DNA of 64,000 bases from Pseudisothecium myosuroides. Taxonomy: Eukaryota; Streptophyta; Bryopsida; Hypnales; Lembophyllaceae. The stretch lies in contig OX637292.1 in NCBI GenBank assembly GCA_951799445.1, positions 20,339,296-20,403,295 of the forward strand, in the 5' to 3' direction. Both the position numbers and the translations under genes were made by a program. Below are positions 10,976 through 23,455 of this stretch, piece after piece. Numbering within the stretch: position 1 is the stretch's first letter; the number at the start of each line of letters is the position of its first letter. The notes below the pieces were generated by a model. The model made no database searches, had not been told where the DNA came from, and saw only the letters and a list, made by a program, of their open reading frames with translations.

Positions 10976-13900
10976 TCCTTTGTAATGAATACAACCAATA
11001 AGCATGCATACATTGGTATAGAATCACAAAAAAGATTGGTGTACATACTTTGGTATCAGGCGAGGAAGTTTCACGGTGTTCTTGGGCTTTCAATACCAAA
11101 ATCTACCACCCAAACCAACAAAAATTGTTTCAAATTCTTTTCAAAATCACACATAAAATTTCTAGGAAGAATACTTTGCAAAACTTGTGGCTCTTATTTT
11201 GATCATTTGGCAAAATGTTTGATCCCTAATTGCATGATAGATGATGAATAATTCATATTCATTAGATTTTAGCACACAATTAATTCATCTCGATGAATAT
11301 TCTCAAATTTACACAAGACCAATGATGAACATTTTTATTCATATACAATATAAATAGATTTTTTTTACAATGGAGCATGTATTATAATTTTATTTTATTT
11401 AATTAAAATTTTATTTTTTATATTATTTTATTGAAGTTCATCATCAAAAGAATTGTAAGTTTTTATTAGCAAAGTTATATTTTACATGTTTTATTCAGTT
11501 CATAGTGCATTTACTTATCAAATAGAGTAATATAAATTCTTATCGTAAGAAGAGTGGACAAACAAAGTTTTGTTTTCATTCAAAATTAAGAAAGAAAGTT
11601 CATTTTTAGACCTATTCAAAATTCTCATACTTGTTTTCTTAAAAAGAAATAAGGTTATAAAGCCAACTTTCTCCTTGAGGAGAAGGGATGAAAAATTCTA
11701 TAACTACAAACAATTGTTTTCAAAATGTCATTGCAATCATGAAATTTTATAATAAAGGTCAAAATATCCTTGCTAATTTGCATAGAAGTTTTTATAAGCA
11801 TATTATTTTTAAGATCTAAAAAAAATTATATTATACAACCTGGACCATTAAAAAATATATATATTTGATATTATTATTTCAATATATTTTGTTTTTCTAC
11901 CAAATTCTTCTGGTGGTGATTTGTAGTTTTAATTGATTTAATAATTTATTTCTACTAATAAAGTATCCAAGAGCATTAGGAATAAACTACAATATAAACT
12001 AATAAACTACAATATCAACATATGATTTTAAAAAATCAAATATTAAAAAGTATTAACATACAAGCCACTTTATGTTAATCAATACAATTATTCAACAATT
12101 GATGATATGTTTATTATAAAATCCAAGAAAATATTTTTATAATAGTGCAATATAATCCTTATTTTACTAGATATAGGAAAAAATAACTTATAGTTGTGTT
12201 GTTAGTAATGTAATTGCATTTCATTTTATAATGAAATATTAAAATTTCAAATGAGCACTTTACTATATTTGACAAAGGTTGTTTATTTGCAACAAAAAAA
12301 ATCTTTAAAATGAAATCAAAGAAATAGATTTGCAAATTATCAGATGTTTTAATTTTTGACACAAGGTGTGTGTAATTTTTTCCACTATTCAAACATATTA
12401 CAAAAAATTAATCTATAGCATTTATTACACCATCTGTAATATTATTATAAATAAGATATGAATTTTTATCTCCCATTTATCTTCAAATAGGGCATTCAAT
12501 TTGTAGCAGGGACTGATTTTAAAATAGATTAGAAATAATTGAACTACTATTTCATTTTTAAAAGTGAGTCAAATTGAAGTTAATAGAATATGAATATCCT
12601 TCTAATTTCAAGTATTATATATGTGTATTTTAAATATTCTTTTGTATTGATTTCTAAAGTTGAATTATACTTTACACTATGTTAGAGGAATACATTTTTA
12701 TCATTATAACATAAAATTATATTTTTGAAGGCTTTTAGAGTGAAGCAAATACCAATGCAGTAAAAAATTTAATTGAATTTTGCTTATAAATTCAAAAAAG
12801 CTATAATTTTATATAATTTAGGTCATCTTTTCTTAATCCTATTGTAAGCCAGCATCTAGTAGATGGGCAATTAACAATTTTAAGAGAATATTGCAAGAAC
12901 TATGTAAAAAGATTAATTGGATTTGAGTATAATGAAAAAGATTTTTTTGTACACTTTAATGTGCGGGGAGTATATTCACTTGATGCTTCAATATTTATGT
13001 TTTTATCTTCAAGTTATTAAATCATTTTATATTAAAGATATAAAAAAACAATGCTTACACATTCAACTAAAGATTTTCTATTTAGAATCTTATGAAGCCA
13101 AATAATTTTGCTTCAAAAGCTCCAAATCTACATTTTCATCATGTCATGTTTTTTTAGTGAATAAACTCATATGATGAAATTATGTGTTAGTCATTCAATG
13201 CAACCCTTCAATTGGTCCCTCTTACAATTCTTATTCTAAATTGCAATTTATTTGAATTTTGATTCAACTTATTATTTTCTTAAGATGATAACAAAAATGA
13301 TTGCATGCAATTTAGTCACATTGAATTGCCTTGTCTTTATATTGAGGCTTTGGCGCCTCCCATGCAACTTTGAGCCCACATGATTGCATGCACCCTAATT
13401 ACATTGAATTACCTCCACTATAGGTTGAGGTTTTGGCATCACCCTTCTGCCTCCATTGGAAGTATAGTAGAACCTTCAAAACCTCTTTTTGTCTTAGACT
13501 TGCAAGATGAAATCAAAATTCAATTTTGGGAGAAGACAACATAATGTAACTAAAGCATGCAATCACATGCCCTGTTTCCATTTTAAATTAATAAAAATTA
13601 AGAACCAAAATTGAAAAAGGGTTCAAACTAAAAGTGACATTTTGAGCACATTTTATTGGATATTGTACAAAATTTAATTCTATTGTCAAGAATATAGCTA
13701 TTTGAATAAGAATGATTATCATATATATTTAATTTATTTTAATTAAATAATGCATTTAAACAATGCATAAATGAACTCTAGTTGCATACTAATGCAATAC
13801 AGGCCCACAATATAATGTTACTTTTCATTTAACAATAAATCCAAAAACTTGGTGCATGCACAATCCTTTATTTTTATCAGCCTTCATTTGAAACCAATAA

Positions 13901-15740
13901 TTCATCCAATACAACAAGCAAAGTGTATTTTAGTCCAATTAACTTTAATACAAGTCACAATGAAGGCACCAAGGACTATAAGAAGATACAATAAATTTCA
14001 ATACTAATTTTGTAGAATTAAAGTTCAAATGGTAGATCATATAATGGCATGATGTATTTGTTTAGCTTTAAAGAGGAAAACAATCATTTTAAGTGAAAAA
14101 TTATAGATTTTAATAAAAATGATCAAATAAAGAGTTATATGTTTAAATAATAAATATTTTATTTTAAAAACTAGGATAAAATTTGGTTTATTCATTCAAT
14201 TTTTATGGAAATCATGGTTTTAAATATCAACCTTTAAAGAATTGGCCTTATTCATTTTATATTATAATATAAACATTTTTGGAGTACATATTTTTTGTCT
14301 GTTTGTTATTATATATACATATGTAAATGTGATTTTTTGGGTAGTCATCAGGATAGTATTCAGCACAAACCTACTAAATTCTCTTTGCAGTACTCTTGTT
14401 GATGTGTTGGTTTTGATTACAAAGGAAATTAAGAATAGAGTTGAAGAAGTACAAGGTACTATGGTTGTAACACTCTTATGCATAAAACTAATTCTAAAGT
14501 TACTACTTCCAAGTTGGTGTCTCAAAGGGGTTAAGCTAGAGGCCAAATTTTATAAAAGTTTTAGCCTTAAAATTTTAATTTGTGAAACTTCCTAATTTCC
14601 AATGACTATATTTTTCAAATGGCCTTATTAAAGCTTTTTAATTTTTAATTTTTTTGTATACAATGAAAATATAATAATAATAGTATTGAATTAATTCAAA
14701 TATAAGTAGAAAAATAATAATACCAAATCAAAAACCAAGAATACTACATAAAAAAAAGTTGATACTATTTAATAGTTACTATTATGTTCAAATTTTCATC
14801 CATTTTATTATTTTAATATATTGAAGTTTTTTATTCAAAAATTTCAAAAATTTCAAAAAAATTGATAGAAAATTTTATTTTTTGTAATTTTGTAATTTAA
14901 AGCAAAATTATAAAGAAAATCATACCCTTAGCATATTATTATAGAGTTGCAATATGCCAATATTTATGAATTTAATATTTATGAACTTGACCTTATTTTA
15001 TACTAAATTATTTGGTATTAAAAGTATAAATTTGATATGATTTGAAAATATAATATAAAATTTTATGATGAAATATATAATCACCTAAATTCAAATTCAT
15101 TTATAAATATACTTTTGTACCAAAGTATAAGATTTCCTACTAATATTAGGTTTTGATGATAAAAACTTTTATAGAAAAAACCTTGAATGTGGATGTATTA
15201 TAAGAATCTAAACTATTTTTTGTACCTAATACTTTTTCCTTTATTACTTTTATTCATACTCTTACATCAATGGAATGAAGCAAGTTTTCTTGTAGACAAG
15301 TTTCAAATCTTTAACATTTGTTATTTTAAACAAATTGAACGCAATTTTGCCTTTTTTTAATTTCAATTACATGTGATATTGCGTGTACAATTATTTGTTT
15401 TGAAACAAGAAAAACATTAGCTACAAAAAAATCCTATAATGATTTCTCCTAAGGTCATTGCACTACACTTGATAATGTTGCCTCTTAGATGTTTTTTTTA
15501 AATGCAAAGAACCAACAAGTGCATTTTCAATGCAAATTCCATCTACTACAACAACAACAATATAGAAAGATCACATTCTTTTAAAAAAACTAAAATAACA
15601 TCCTCAAGGTAATAAAATTTTCTAGAATATGAGTTGACAAAAGCATTGTTTAAGCCATGCTCAAACAAATGTGGCTTCAAATTTTTTTCTAGAAGATATA
15701 CAGATTTTTAATTGCTCAAGTGAGAAAAACAAAATCCATC
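10976..15740. other. AT-rich intergenic DNA, no gene supported
   Basis: Several short open frames occur (for example near 10985-11251 and 14242-14595), but none shows a recognisable domain or exon context. Confidence 0.4.
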
Positions 15741-15764
15741 AAGTCATTGGCAATAAATTACCTT

Positions 15765-15929
15765 CTTTTTGGCTTGTTCCAATTCTTTCTCTAAATGTTC
15801 AAGTTGTTGCAATCCCAAAGAGTCCATGTTTTGAAGGTAGTGATCAGGAATCATTGACTTGACCTTCCTGCCTGACACCGGTTCAAGCATTACTCCACAT
15901 TGTTCCATCGTAAATTGGCACCACCTCAA
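15765..15929 (-). pseudogene. Possible orphan exon resembling a MADS-box K-domain segment
   Basis: On the minus strand a short frame contains GLQQLEHLEKELEQAKKK, which resembles the heptad-rich part of the K domain of plant MIKC-type MADS proteins (pattern LxLQQLExLExxLE). It is followed directly by AAG|GTAATT, a plausible splice donor at about 15764/15763. No MADS domain or other K-domain exon is visible within several kb, and the neighbourhood is AT-rich repeat DNA. It could be a stranded exon of a decayed MADS gene, an exon of an unrelated coiled-coil gene, or chance. I favour a gene fragment, with low certainty. Confidence 0.25.
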
Positions 15930-16415
15930 CTTCTAATTTCTTGCATACAAGTCCACATACCATCTACCAATAAAGTAGTGTATTATTTATTCCGCAGTGG
16001 CCAAGGAATAGACATGAAATCTTCTTCTTGCTTTTGAAAACCATTCCACTACATTATGCAATGCCACGTCAATAAATAAAGGATTTTTCTAGAATATTAC
16101 ATCGTTAAAAAAATGAATTACATTTCACGTCTATTCTTTACAATATACAGAGACCTTTGCAAACAATGCATACTATTATAATAAATATGGATATAATTTG
16201 TTCAACATTTTAAATTACAATGAAGACTCAGTCAATTCCGTAAAGACCTATCTTAAATTCTTTGATAGACAACAAATGAACTCAGAAGATCTAAACAAGG
16301 AGATACAAGTACAAGTGAGGTACACAAGTTATAAGTAGCTGCTGCAACTTTAAGAGGTCTTAGCGGCATCCGTAGTGCAACGAGAACGAGGGGGCTTCAA
16401 GAGGCTCTCTTCAAC

Positions 16416-16607
16416 AAGGCAACCACTATAATAGTTGTCTTCTTCCCAACCGTTCTTACTACAATTGCTATTGTGAACTTGATTTACAATAGACCTTTAG
16501 ATTGACCTTACAAGGCAATCACTACAATAACTGTATTTTTTCCAACCGTTTTTATTGTGACTACTCTGCAAACTTAATTCATAATAGATCCTTAAATTGA
16601 CCTTACA
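16416..16607. repeat. Tandem duplication, 2 x ~96 bp
   Basis: Two adjacent diverged copies both run from AAGGCAA(C/T)CACTA to ATTGACCTTAC. The stretch around 16340-16420 is less AT-rich than its surroundings, but no gene is recognised. Confidence 0.6.
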
Positions 16608-18014
16608 AATAGTTTCACGGATTTCAGTTGGCATAGCTGGAATAGACTTAAACATTCCTCTTTGGGCAATTCATCCTATACATTGGCTATACATTATTTC
16701 ATTTGTGATATTAAGATGACTTTTTTTAGAAAAGATGAGTTGTTTATCAATCACAATGTTGCATGATGAGTGAAGGTGAAGGGACACCTATACAAAGAAT
16801 ACTTCAATCCTTGTCCTAGGCAAAATAAAGCCTTTAGCACCTATATTAGTAACCTTCAGGAAAAGAGGTGCAAAATCTATTTCCAAAAAAATTGACCATT
16901 TTTATACATAAAAATGATATAAATTGCTAATGGTTTTTAAAACTAATAAAAAATTATTAAAGGTTGTTAATGCCAAATCTTTAAGGCTAATGCTTAGAAT
17001 CTTCATTAATTTAGTCCTCAAATTCTTATTTAGCTATATATCATCAATATATTTATGGTTCAATCAAAATTGGTAATCTTTTTCAAGAAGGGTATAATTT
17101 GAACCTTATGTATTCTTTTTGGTAATTGCAACCAATTGCAAGCATTGTCTTATAACAAGCATTTTATTAGTTATTTAAAAAATTGGTAGAAGTGTATACT
17201 TTGCTATCCTTCTCATAGTTTTGGAAAATCTCTAAGGTGGTTGTTGATTGTGGCATCATCTATGCATGCATTTTTTGTTATCTATTTTTTTTAAGAACCA
17301 AAATTTGTTTAATTGAATCCTATTGTAAGAGTTGTAATCCTAAAAGAGTTGTTATTGTGGTTTGTAAAAAGATGACATTTAATAGAATTCTTTTCATTTT
17401 GATGTATCATTCATTTAAATATCATCACATCTCTATATAATTAATGTCCAGGGAGTCACATCCTAGGAGCTTGGGGCCATGAAGTTATGTGCAAAATAAA
17501 TAATGAACAAATTAGATGAAAAAGGTTGAGACTACAGTCACTATATTGACACACTATTCCGCAAAAAGCAACAAATGCTCTAAAGCAATTAATATGCCCT
17601 TGTTGAAAGGATTGATTTTTTTCTTTTAATTTCTATCCGCAATTCTACTTGTTGTCTTCCAGAAGCAAATCGTATATGAACACCCAAACTGCTAATTGGA
17701 AGTGACATGTGTTTGTTGCAATACTAGAAAAAAATTAAGCTTCTTACAATGTTGACATATAACTATTTATTAAATAAAATAGAGCATTTGCAATGGTGGG
17801 AAGAGTATGCAACATGTATAATGTAATGAAAGGTAAAATGTGGGAGCAACATGCAAATTAGGAAGCAATTAGGAAGTGCACAATTGCTCATAGGGATTGT
17901 TAATTGCACAATTTGTCTATTTTATTACTTGTGGTTTTATGTTTTGCAAATGGTTGATTCTCCAACGATGCTAGCACATGAGCACAAAGTTATGAGCCTA
18001 TGAGCCTTGAACCT
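16608..18014. other. AT-rich intergenic DNA, nothing recognised
   Basis: No supported gene, RNA or element end is seen. Confidence 0.4.
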
Positions 18015-18180
18015 AGTTGTAGGTATGTACCTGCAACCATTTGAAGGTGTTTATAATATATATACCTATAACATAGGTACACTATAACATGGGAAGAGTC
18101 TATTATATAGGTACTTAGGTTATAGACACCTATAACCTTAGAAGGTGTCTATAATATAGACTCTTATACTCATGAGCTCA
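18015..18180. repeat. Cluster of internal direct and inverted repeats
   Basis: GAAGGTGTTTATAATATA and GAAGGTGTCTATAATATA recur about 100 bp apart. Between them, segments of the type TATACCTATAAC and GTTATAGACACC are inverted relative to each other. It may be a decayed small MITE; no clean termini are seen. Confidence 0.4.
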
Positions 18181-18575
18181 TAGATTCTACATATGCTCAC
18201 ATGCTAGCACTCCCCTCAACACTCTTGAGAAAGTTTTCTTTTTCTTTTTCCATTTTGCATGTAGTTTACCTTTAGCTTAACCAAAGTTCCCTCGAAGTTT
18301 CCCTTAGAGAGGAACCGAAGTTCCCCTTCAAGGGAGCATCACCCTTTCTTAAAGAGGACTGTAAAAAAAAATTAACTTGAAGTTACAAAGTTCACCACCT
18401 AAATTAAATTTCCACTTAAAAATCAAAACCACCTCCTATAATGGAATTGATCAAATCAATTTATAGAATATAATTAATGAATGCATACCTCCCAACTAGT
18501 ACACCCTTATGTATATTAAAAACGCATACCAAGTCAAAAAATAAAATAAATTCTAAATAAAACAATATATATGTC

Positions 18576-19236
18576 TTAACCTTTAACGGACCAAATGAAA
18601 CATTTTTGGCAACATAGTGATTTTGGGCAGCTCACTACAAATAGAAATTTTTTTTCTTTCAAATTTTTACACAACATGTGATCAAGGAATTGCTTCAAGG
18701 TGCAATAATTTTCATAACTTTTGATTACATGGCTAAGAAAATATTGTATAATATGTAGTTTCTATTGTTCAACAAATAGCCGGGCAGCTCAAAAAATCAT
18801 TTTTTTAAGTTGATTGAAAATTGAACTTGATTTTCTAGTAAAACATATATATGTTTTTGGAAAGCTTTGAATCATTCTATTTTGATTATTGAAATGAAAG
18901 TTATGAAGAATTCTAGTTTGCAAACAATTATAGAATCAATATCCATTCTAAAATAAAATTTGAATTTCTTTATTTAACTCAATTTTCAATATTTTTGAAA
19001 AAGTTTAAAGATTGGATGTAGATTGTTCATTACAACATAACAATGACAATGACAATGAGGCGAAAAGAGATGTACATGTGTTTCTGTTTCAATTTCTTCC
19101 CCCCTTGGAAAAATCCAAAGCCGTTGATCTTATTTTTTTTAAATCACCCCCCCCCCTCCAATGTCATCGATCTTGTAAAAAAACCAAAGTTGTTGATGTC
19201 CATCAAATAGATGATCTTGGCCATCTAAATATGGAT

Positions 19237-19312
<76 letters not shown>

Positions 19313-20050
19313 GATATGATTATAGAATACGGATACAAACATTACTACATAATTCTAAATATATAATATGGCTACAAAATACAAAACACAAAATATAAAC
19401 TACAAAATAAAAATACAATTATAAAATATGATTACGGTTATGTATTCACAAAAAATAATTTGGATATATCCCATATCCATTGCAGGTTCCACAGGTTTGA
19501 TAGGAATACAATTGTGCTCAAATTGGATTCATCACAATGTGGTCAAATTTTTGAACGTAAAAATTACATGTGTACTCCATTTAGAATTTTTATAAAAGCT
19601 TAAAAACCAATGGGAGAATGACATGTGTACCCCTTTTGTTTTTTGTGTGTGAATTGGAAGAAAAGAAACAAGTTTATCACAATAACAACCATTGGAATTC
19701 GAAATTTTCAATTCCATAATTAAATTCTTAACAATTTCGTATTTTAAATCATACTTTACTTCTTTCTACTTAATATTTTTTCAAGTATGAATATGTAATA
19801 TTTTTTGTTGAAATTTTTTATTGATATTCCCAATTCATTTCTTCAACATATTATAGAAAGTTGCAAGTTGTAGAATCTACACATTTTTTTTTAGAAGTTT
19901 GAAAGATGAAAGACAACCATTTGGGAAGAGTTGAAAATACTTCTTTTTGAAGTTCAAGCATTATAATCTTGCAATTGGTAAGGTATCTTATTTTGAAATT
20001 TTAGAAGGGTATTTCTAACAAATTGAATAAAAGATCCTATAGTTGGATTT
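18576..20050. mobile_element. Decayed TTAA-type element (left end clear, right end lost)
   Basis: The left border is TTAA followed by CCTTTAACGGACC, then a block with GATTTTGGGCAGCTCACTAC that is shared with 51969 and 63698. Similarity to the 51969 copy continues past the microsatellite to at least the TAAATTCTTAACAATTT block (about 19722). No right terminus is recognised. Confidence 0.5.
19242..19308. repeat. Compound microsatellite (TA)n(TG)n
   Basis: An uninterrupted TA run of about 34 bases is followed after a short CTC by a TG run of about 28 bases. It lies inside the decayed TTAA-type element and is likely length-polymorphic. Confidence 0.95.
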
Positions 20051-20339
20051 GTTAATGAATAAATATAAAAGTAGTTTTAGGCCTAAAAACATCAAACTGC
20101 TTTAGGGGGTAAACTAATTGAGTAACCTTGAGTAAGTTATGAGGTCTTAAGACAATCTAGCCTCTAAAAACATCATCTAACACAAAGATACATATTGGAT
20201 TCTTCAATGTATCACAATGAACATTTTAGAGTGGGATGCTTTTAAAGGATTATGTCAATTCAACTTCAAATATTCATAACTATTTCCACAAGAATAAAAA
20301 AACACGAATAAATATGGATTAGATGCATCTCCTATTGGT

Positions 20340-21060
20340 CTTTTAAGATAGGGATGAATGCAAGAAACACCTGCCAATTTTGTAGCTTTTTGACAATATT
20401 CATCATTTTTTTCTACAGTACTTTAAAATTAGAAGAAAAACCTCTAAAAAATTAAAAAATATGGCTAATGTATATACCTTTAAGATGAAGGTAACCACCA
20501 AAGGAAATTCATTGAAAAATTCTCTAAATAGGAGAACTAGAAAAGTGTCAAATCTCAAGAAAATGGATATTTTGATGTTTTAATTATTTATAAATAGAAA
20601 AAAAGTTAATATGTAAAATGAAAATTGGCCATTTGTAACAACTCTATGGAGATGGTCATTCATCCAAAAAAAATCTAAATAATATTTTATATGTTACAAA
20701 ATGCAAGTAGAAAGAAGCGCACTTTGTGGACTTCCACATCACTTACAATTAATTATTTTCAAAATTCCTTTGGATGGTAGCTACAAATCTACTAGAAGAC
20801 CATCCCCTCCAAATTTTAGCTCAAAATTTGTTTTTTGGGGTACTAAATAGTACTAAAAACTTCCAAATTGGCAAAAGTGACATAAATTTGGGGGCTATTT
20901 TTGGACAATAAACTATTTTTGAAAATTACAGTAAAATTAGGCAAGGTTATAATAGTCACAAGTACCTTACCTATAAATCTTGAGTCATATTGGTTCAAAA
21001 ATCAAATCATTCTTGAGAAAATACCTTGGTGATAGGTCTCGTTTTTTAGAATTAAGGTTA
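20340..21060. mobile_element. Diverged relative of the 4868-5955 foldback element
   Basis: The left edge GGGATGAATGCAAGAAACAC and a long right part (about 20695-21020: GCACTTTGTGGACTT, TTTGGATGGTAGCTACAA, CTACTAGAAGACCAT) match the arms of the foldback element. The left arm is largely replaced or deleted, so the palindrome is no longer intact. Confidence 0.6.
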
Positions 21061-21185
21061 GTCCTATAAAAACGGTGCAAACCTAAAAGGTCTGATGGAT
21101 GACTTCACCTATTGGTGAAATAAAGAATGCATCTATTGGTCCAATAATCAGAGTATTTTGGTTACTACCTTGGTCATGGAGCTCA

Positions 21186-22088
21186 TTAACCCCTAAAGGA
21201 CCAAGGCCTTTTTTCTACCAAAAAACACTCAAAACTGCCATATCTATAGCAAAGAGTAAAAAAAATTGAAAATTGTTTTTTTTTTCACATCTAACCATAT
21301 GATCTTACACCTAACTAGTATAAGAGTGTGTGGAAAAACTTTCAGATTTTTTAAACGTACAGATTGCAAGATATTTGCGTTTAAAGTGAACAAAACAGGT
21401 TTTTCAGCACATTGCGAGACTAGATTTTTTGACTTTGAACATTTTTAACTTAAAATTTTTGCACTACAGAGTTTTGAGCTTTAAATCTTTATTGGAGAAT
21501 TGAGTTGAGAGTCTAGGAAAAAAACGAAAATTCAAAAAAACGTAATTATCATTCTTAAAAAAATTGTTAAGTAGAAGTAGGTACGAGATAGAAGGAAAAT
21601 CTAAAATATTCATATATTTTAAATGGAATTAAAATGCACTAATCTCAATGGTGAGATTGTTCTATCAAGTAAACTAAACCATGCAAAAAAAAAATTTGAA
21701 AAATTTGAAAAATAGCATTCAGAAATGAATCCCATAAGTTATTTTTTTCAAGAAGATGCTCTAACCGCTTGAAAAACAAGAATGTTCATAACTTTCTCAT
21801 AACAAATCCAAATGAAATGAATCAAAGCTTTCTAGATAGACAAAAATATAATCTATGAGAAAAAATATATATAAAAAAATAAAATAATAATTTTGCCATT
21901 TTTTTTGTTGCCCAGGCTGCCCGCCGTCCCTTGTTTTGAGCTTATTTGGTCATAACTATTTTTCCCGGGCACCAATTGTGAAAAAAATTATATTCCCATA
22001 GAGCTTATCAGTTTTTCTATCTCCAAAAAAAGTTTAAAAAAATCAAGACAAAATATCAGCCTGTAGGTACCTGCCCAAAAACGCATTT
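21186..22088. mobile_element. TTAA-flanked element, right terminus missing
   Basis: The left end TTAACCCCTAAAGGACC is intact and the interior follows the 3714 and 46912 copies up to the CTGCCCAAAAACGCATTTGT block. The sequence then switches abruptly to a different repeat at about 22089, so the last ~50 bases and the right TTAA are absent. Confidence 0.7.
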
Positions 22089-22545
22089 GTAGAAGGGTGT
22101 CCATTGCAAGTCTTGATTTTTTTAATGTTGAGGGCTCTTAGAAATGAGTCTAAAATATACCAGATCTTGGAGAAAAAATCACACTAGAAATTTATTTTAA
22201 AACATTATAGAGCAGATTTTGAGAAGCCTTAAATTTATCGGGATTATGCATGTTACGCCCTTTAACTTCATATTTTTTGGTGACCTCAATTTCAAATTTG
22301 GTATGTGAAAAGAAGATTAAAAGACTTTAAATCACTTTCACAATTTTAACAACCTCATGATCAAACATTATAATCCATAAGTGATATTTTTTTTTTCCCC
22401 TCATGGAATCTCTAACATGTCTGATTTGAATTTGAATGGTTACAATTAAAAAAAATTGATAAAAATTATCAAAATGAAACCTTTTTTTTTGAATTTAGAA
22501 CAGATTCCAAGGAGCTCAAAAAAGACCTTGGGCATTTAGGACTTA
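22089..22545 (+). repeat. Dispersed repeat shared with 43921-44392
   Basis: The two copies share ordered blocks (AAATGAGTCTAAAATA / AAATGAGACTCAAATA, TTGGAGAAAA, AGCAGATTTTGAGAAGCC / ATAGATTTTGAGAAGCC, GGGCATTTAGG). Its right edge, GGCATTTAGGACTTAA, resembles a decayed TTAA-type terminus, so this may be the remnant of another TTAA-class element. No gene. Confidence 0.5.
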
Positions 22546-22702
22546 AAAGGACGCTTTAAGCACCTCCTAAGGTAGAAGCACCTAAATGTGACACTTATTC
22601 AAGATTTGTAGATCTTGAGGGTAGCTACAAAATGAAATGATGTGAGCTTGTTAAGAAATGGTTTAGGAAACCAACAAAATTGGTTTCATATTTTTCCAAG
22701 CA

Positions 22703-23078
22703 TAAGGTAGAAACATCCAAAAGCGTCCTTGTACCTAATTTTTGTTCCTAAATGGACATTAAACCGTCCCTGGACTTCCATTGAATGGTCTTTGACATGT
22801 GTCATAAAGTTTTCTTCTCTCTTGAATACTATAATTGGATAAGTGCTGAATTTGTCAGAATTCAAATTTGGGTCCACCTACAGGACGGTTCCAGTGGTCT
22901 AGGGGACTGCAACTTTGAAAATTCATAGAAAATACATGCCAAGTCCGAAAAATCTAATTTTTTTTTTGGAAATTCATGATTTTCTCTCACTAACACCACA
23001 AAAATATTAATTTTTTGAAATGGTGCCTGCAAGTATGCTGAATTCCTTATTTTGACGGTTTTGGGTGCTTCCACCTTA
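22703..23078. mobile_element. TA-flanked MITE, family with TAAGGTAGAARCAYCC ends (376 bp)
   Basis: It starts TAAGGTAGAAACATCCAAAA and ends TTTTGGGTGCTTCCACCTTA, inverted repeats with a GACG/CGTC step just inside. The copy at 51717-53956 is the same family, split by two TTAA elements. Shorter members with the same ends are at 40951-41152 and 43379-43570. Open frames across it are not conserved and are not called as genes. Confidence 0.7.
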
Positions 23079-23189
23079 ATACAAATTTTTGAAAACAATT
23101 GCACAGATGCACCTACTCTAAACACTAGACTAACACCAAAGTGTGCACAAAAACATCCAAAAACAACACATTGTAAGCTTGGATCACCA

Positions 23190-23455
23190 TTAGAAAGGAT
23201 TCGGGGGTCTTGGAGGGCTGCGAGTTCCCCTGCATTTTCAGGTTGCGGGAACGCGCTGCAGCAGCTGGCTGATGTGGTAGAACGACTGCCACGTCATTAC
23301 TGAAAAAAAGAATTTTTTGCTCAAAATGCTATTTGTTTATTTATTTTTTGTTGACAAAAGAAATTTCTGACAGCTGTACCCATGTTCACAGAATTAGGCC
23401 AGATCGGGAATGGCCCTGAAACGGCCCTCCAAAGACCCCCAAAAACATCTAATGC
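23190..23455. mobile_element. MITE-like inverted-repeat element upstream of PPK1
   Basis: The left segment GGGGGTCTTGGAGGGC pairs with the right segment GCCCTCCAAAGACCCCC (with one C/G step), and CAGGTTGCGGGAAC-type sequence lies inside. A GCCACGTCA motif near 23289 recalls the CCACGTCAG motif in the 800-1119 element, so the two may be related. It lies about 1 kb upstream of the PPK1 start codon. Confidence 0.5.

Noticed and set aside
10985..11251. 88-codon open frame with TGGTATCAGGCGAGG, resembling a tRNA-Met primer binding site of an LTR retrotransposon
   Set aside because: Only the first nine bases match the usual TGGTATCAGAGC. No LTR pair, polypurine tract or gag/pol motif lies nearby.
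19012..19398. 128-codon open frame over the TA/TG microsatellite
   Set aside because: Its length comes from low-complexity dinucleotide repeats; no conserved sequence flanks it.
22686..23303. Open frames across the 22703-23078 MITE
   Set aside because: The frame is not kept in the paralogue at 51717-53956, so the similarity is that of non-coding repeats.
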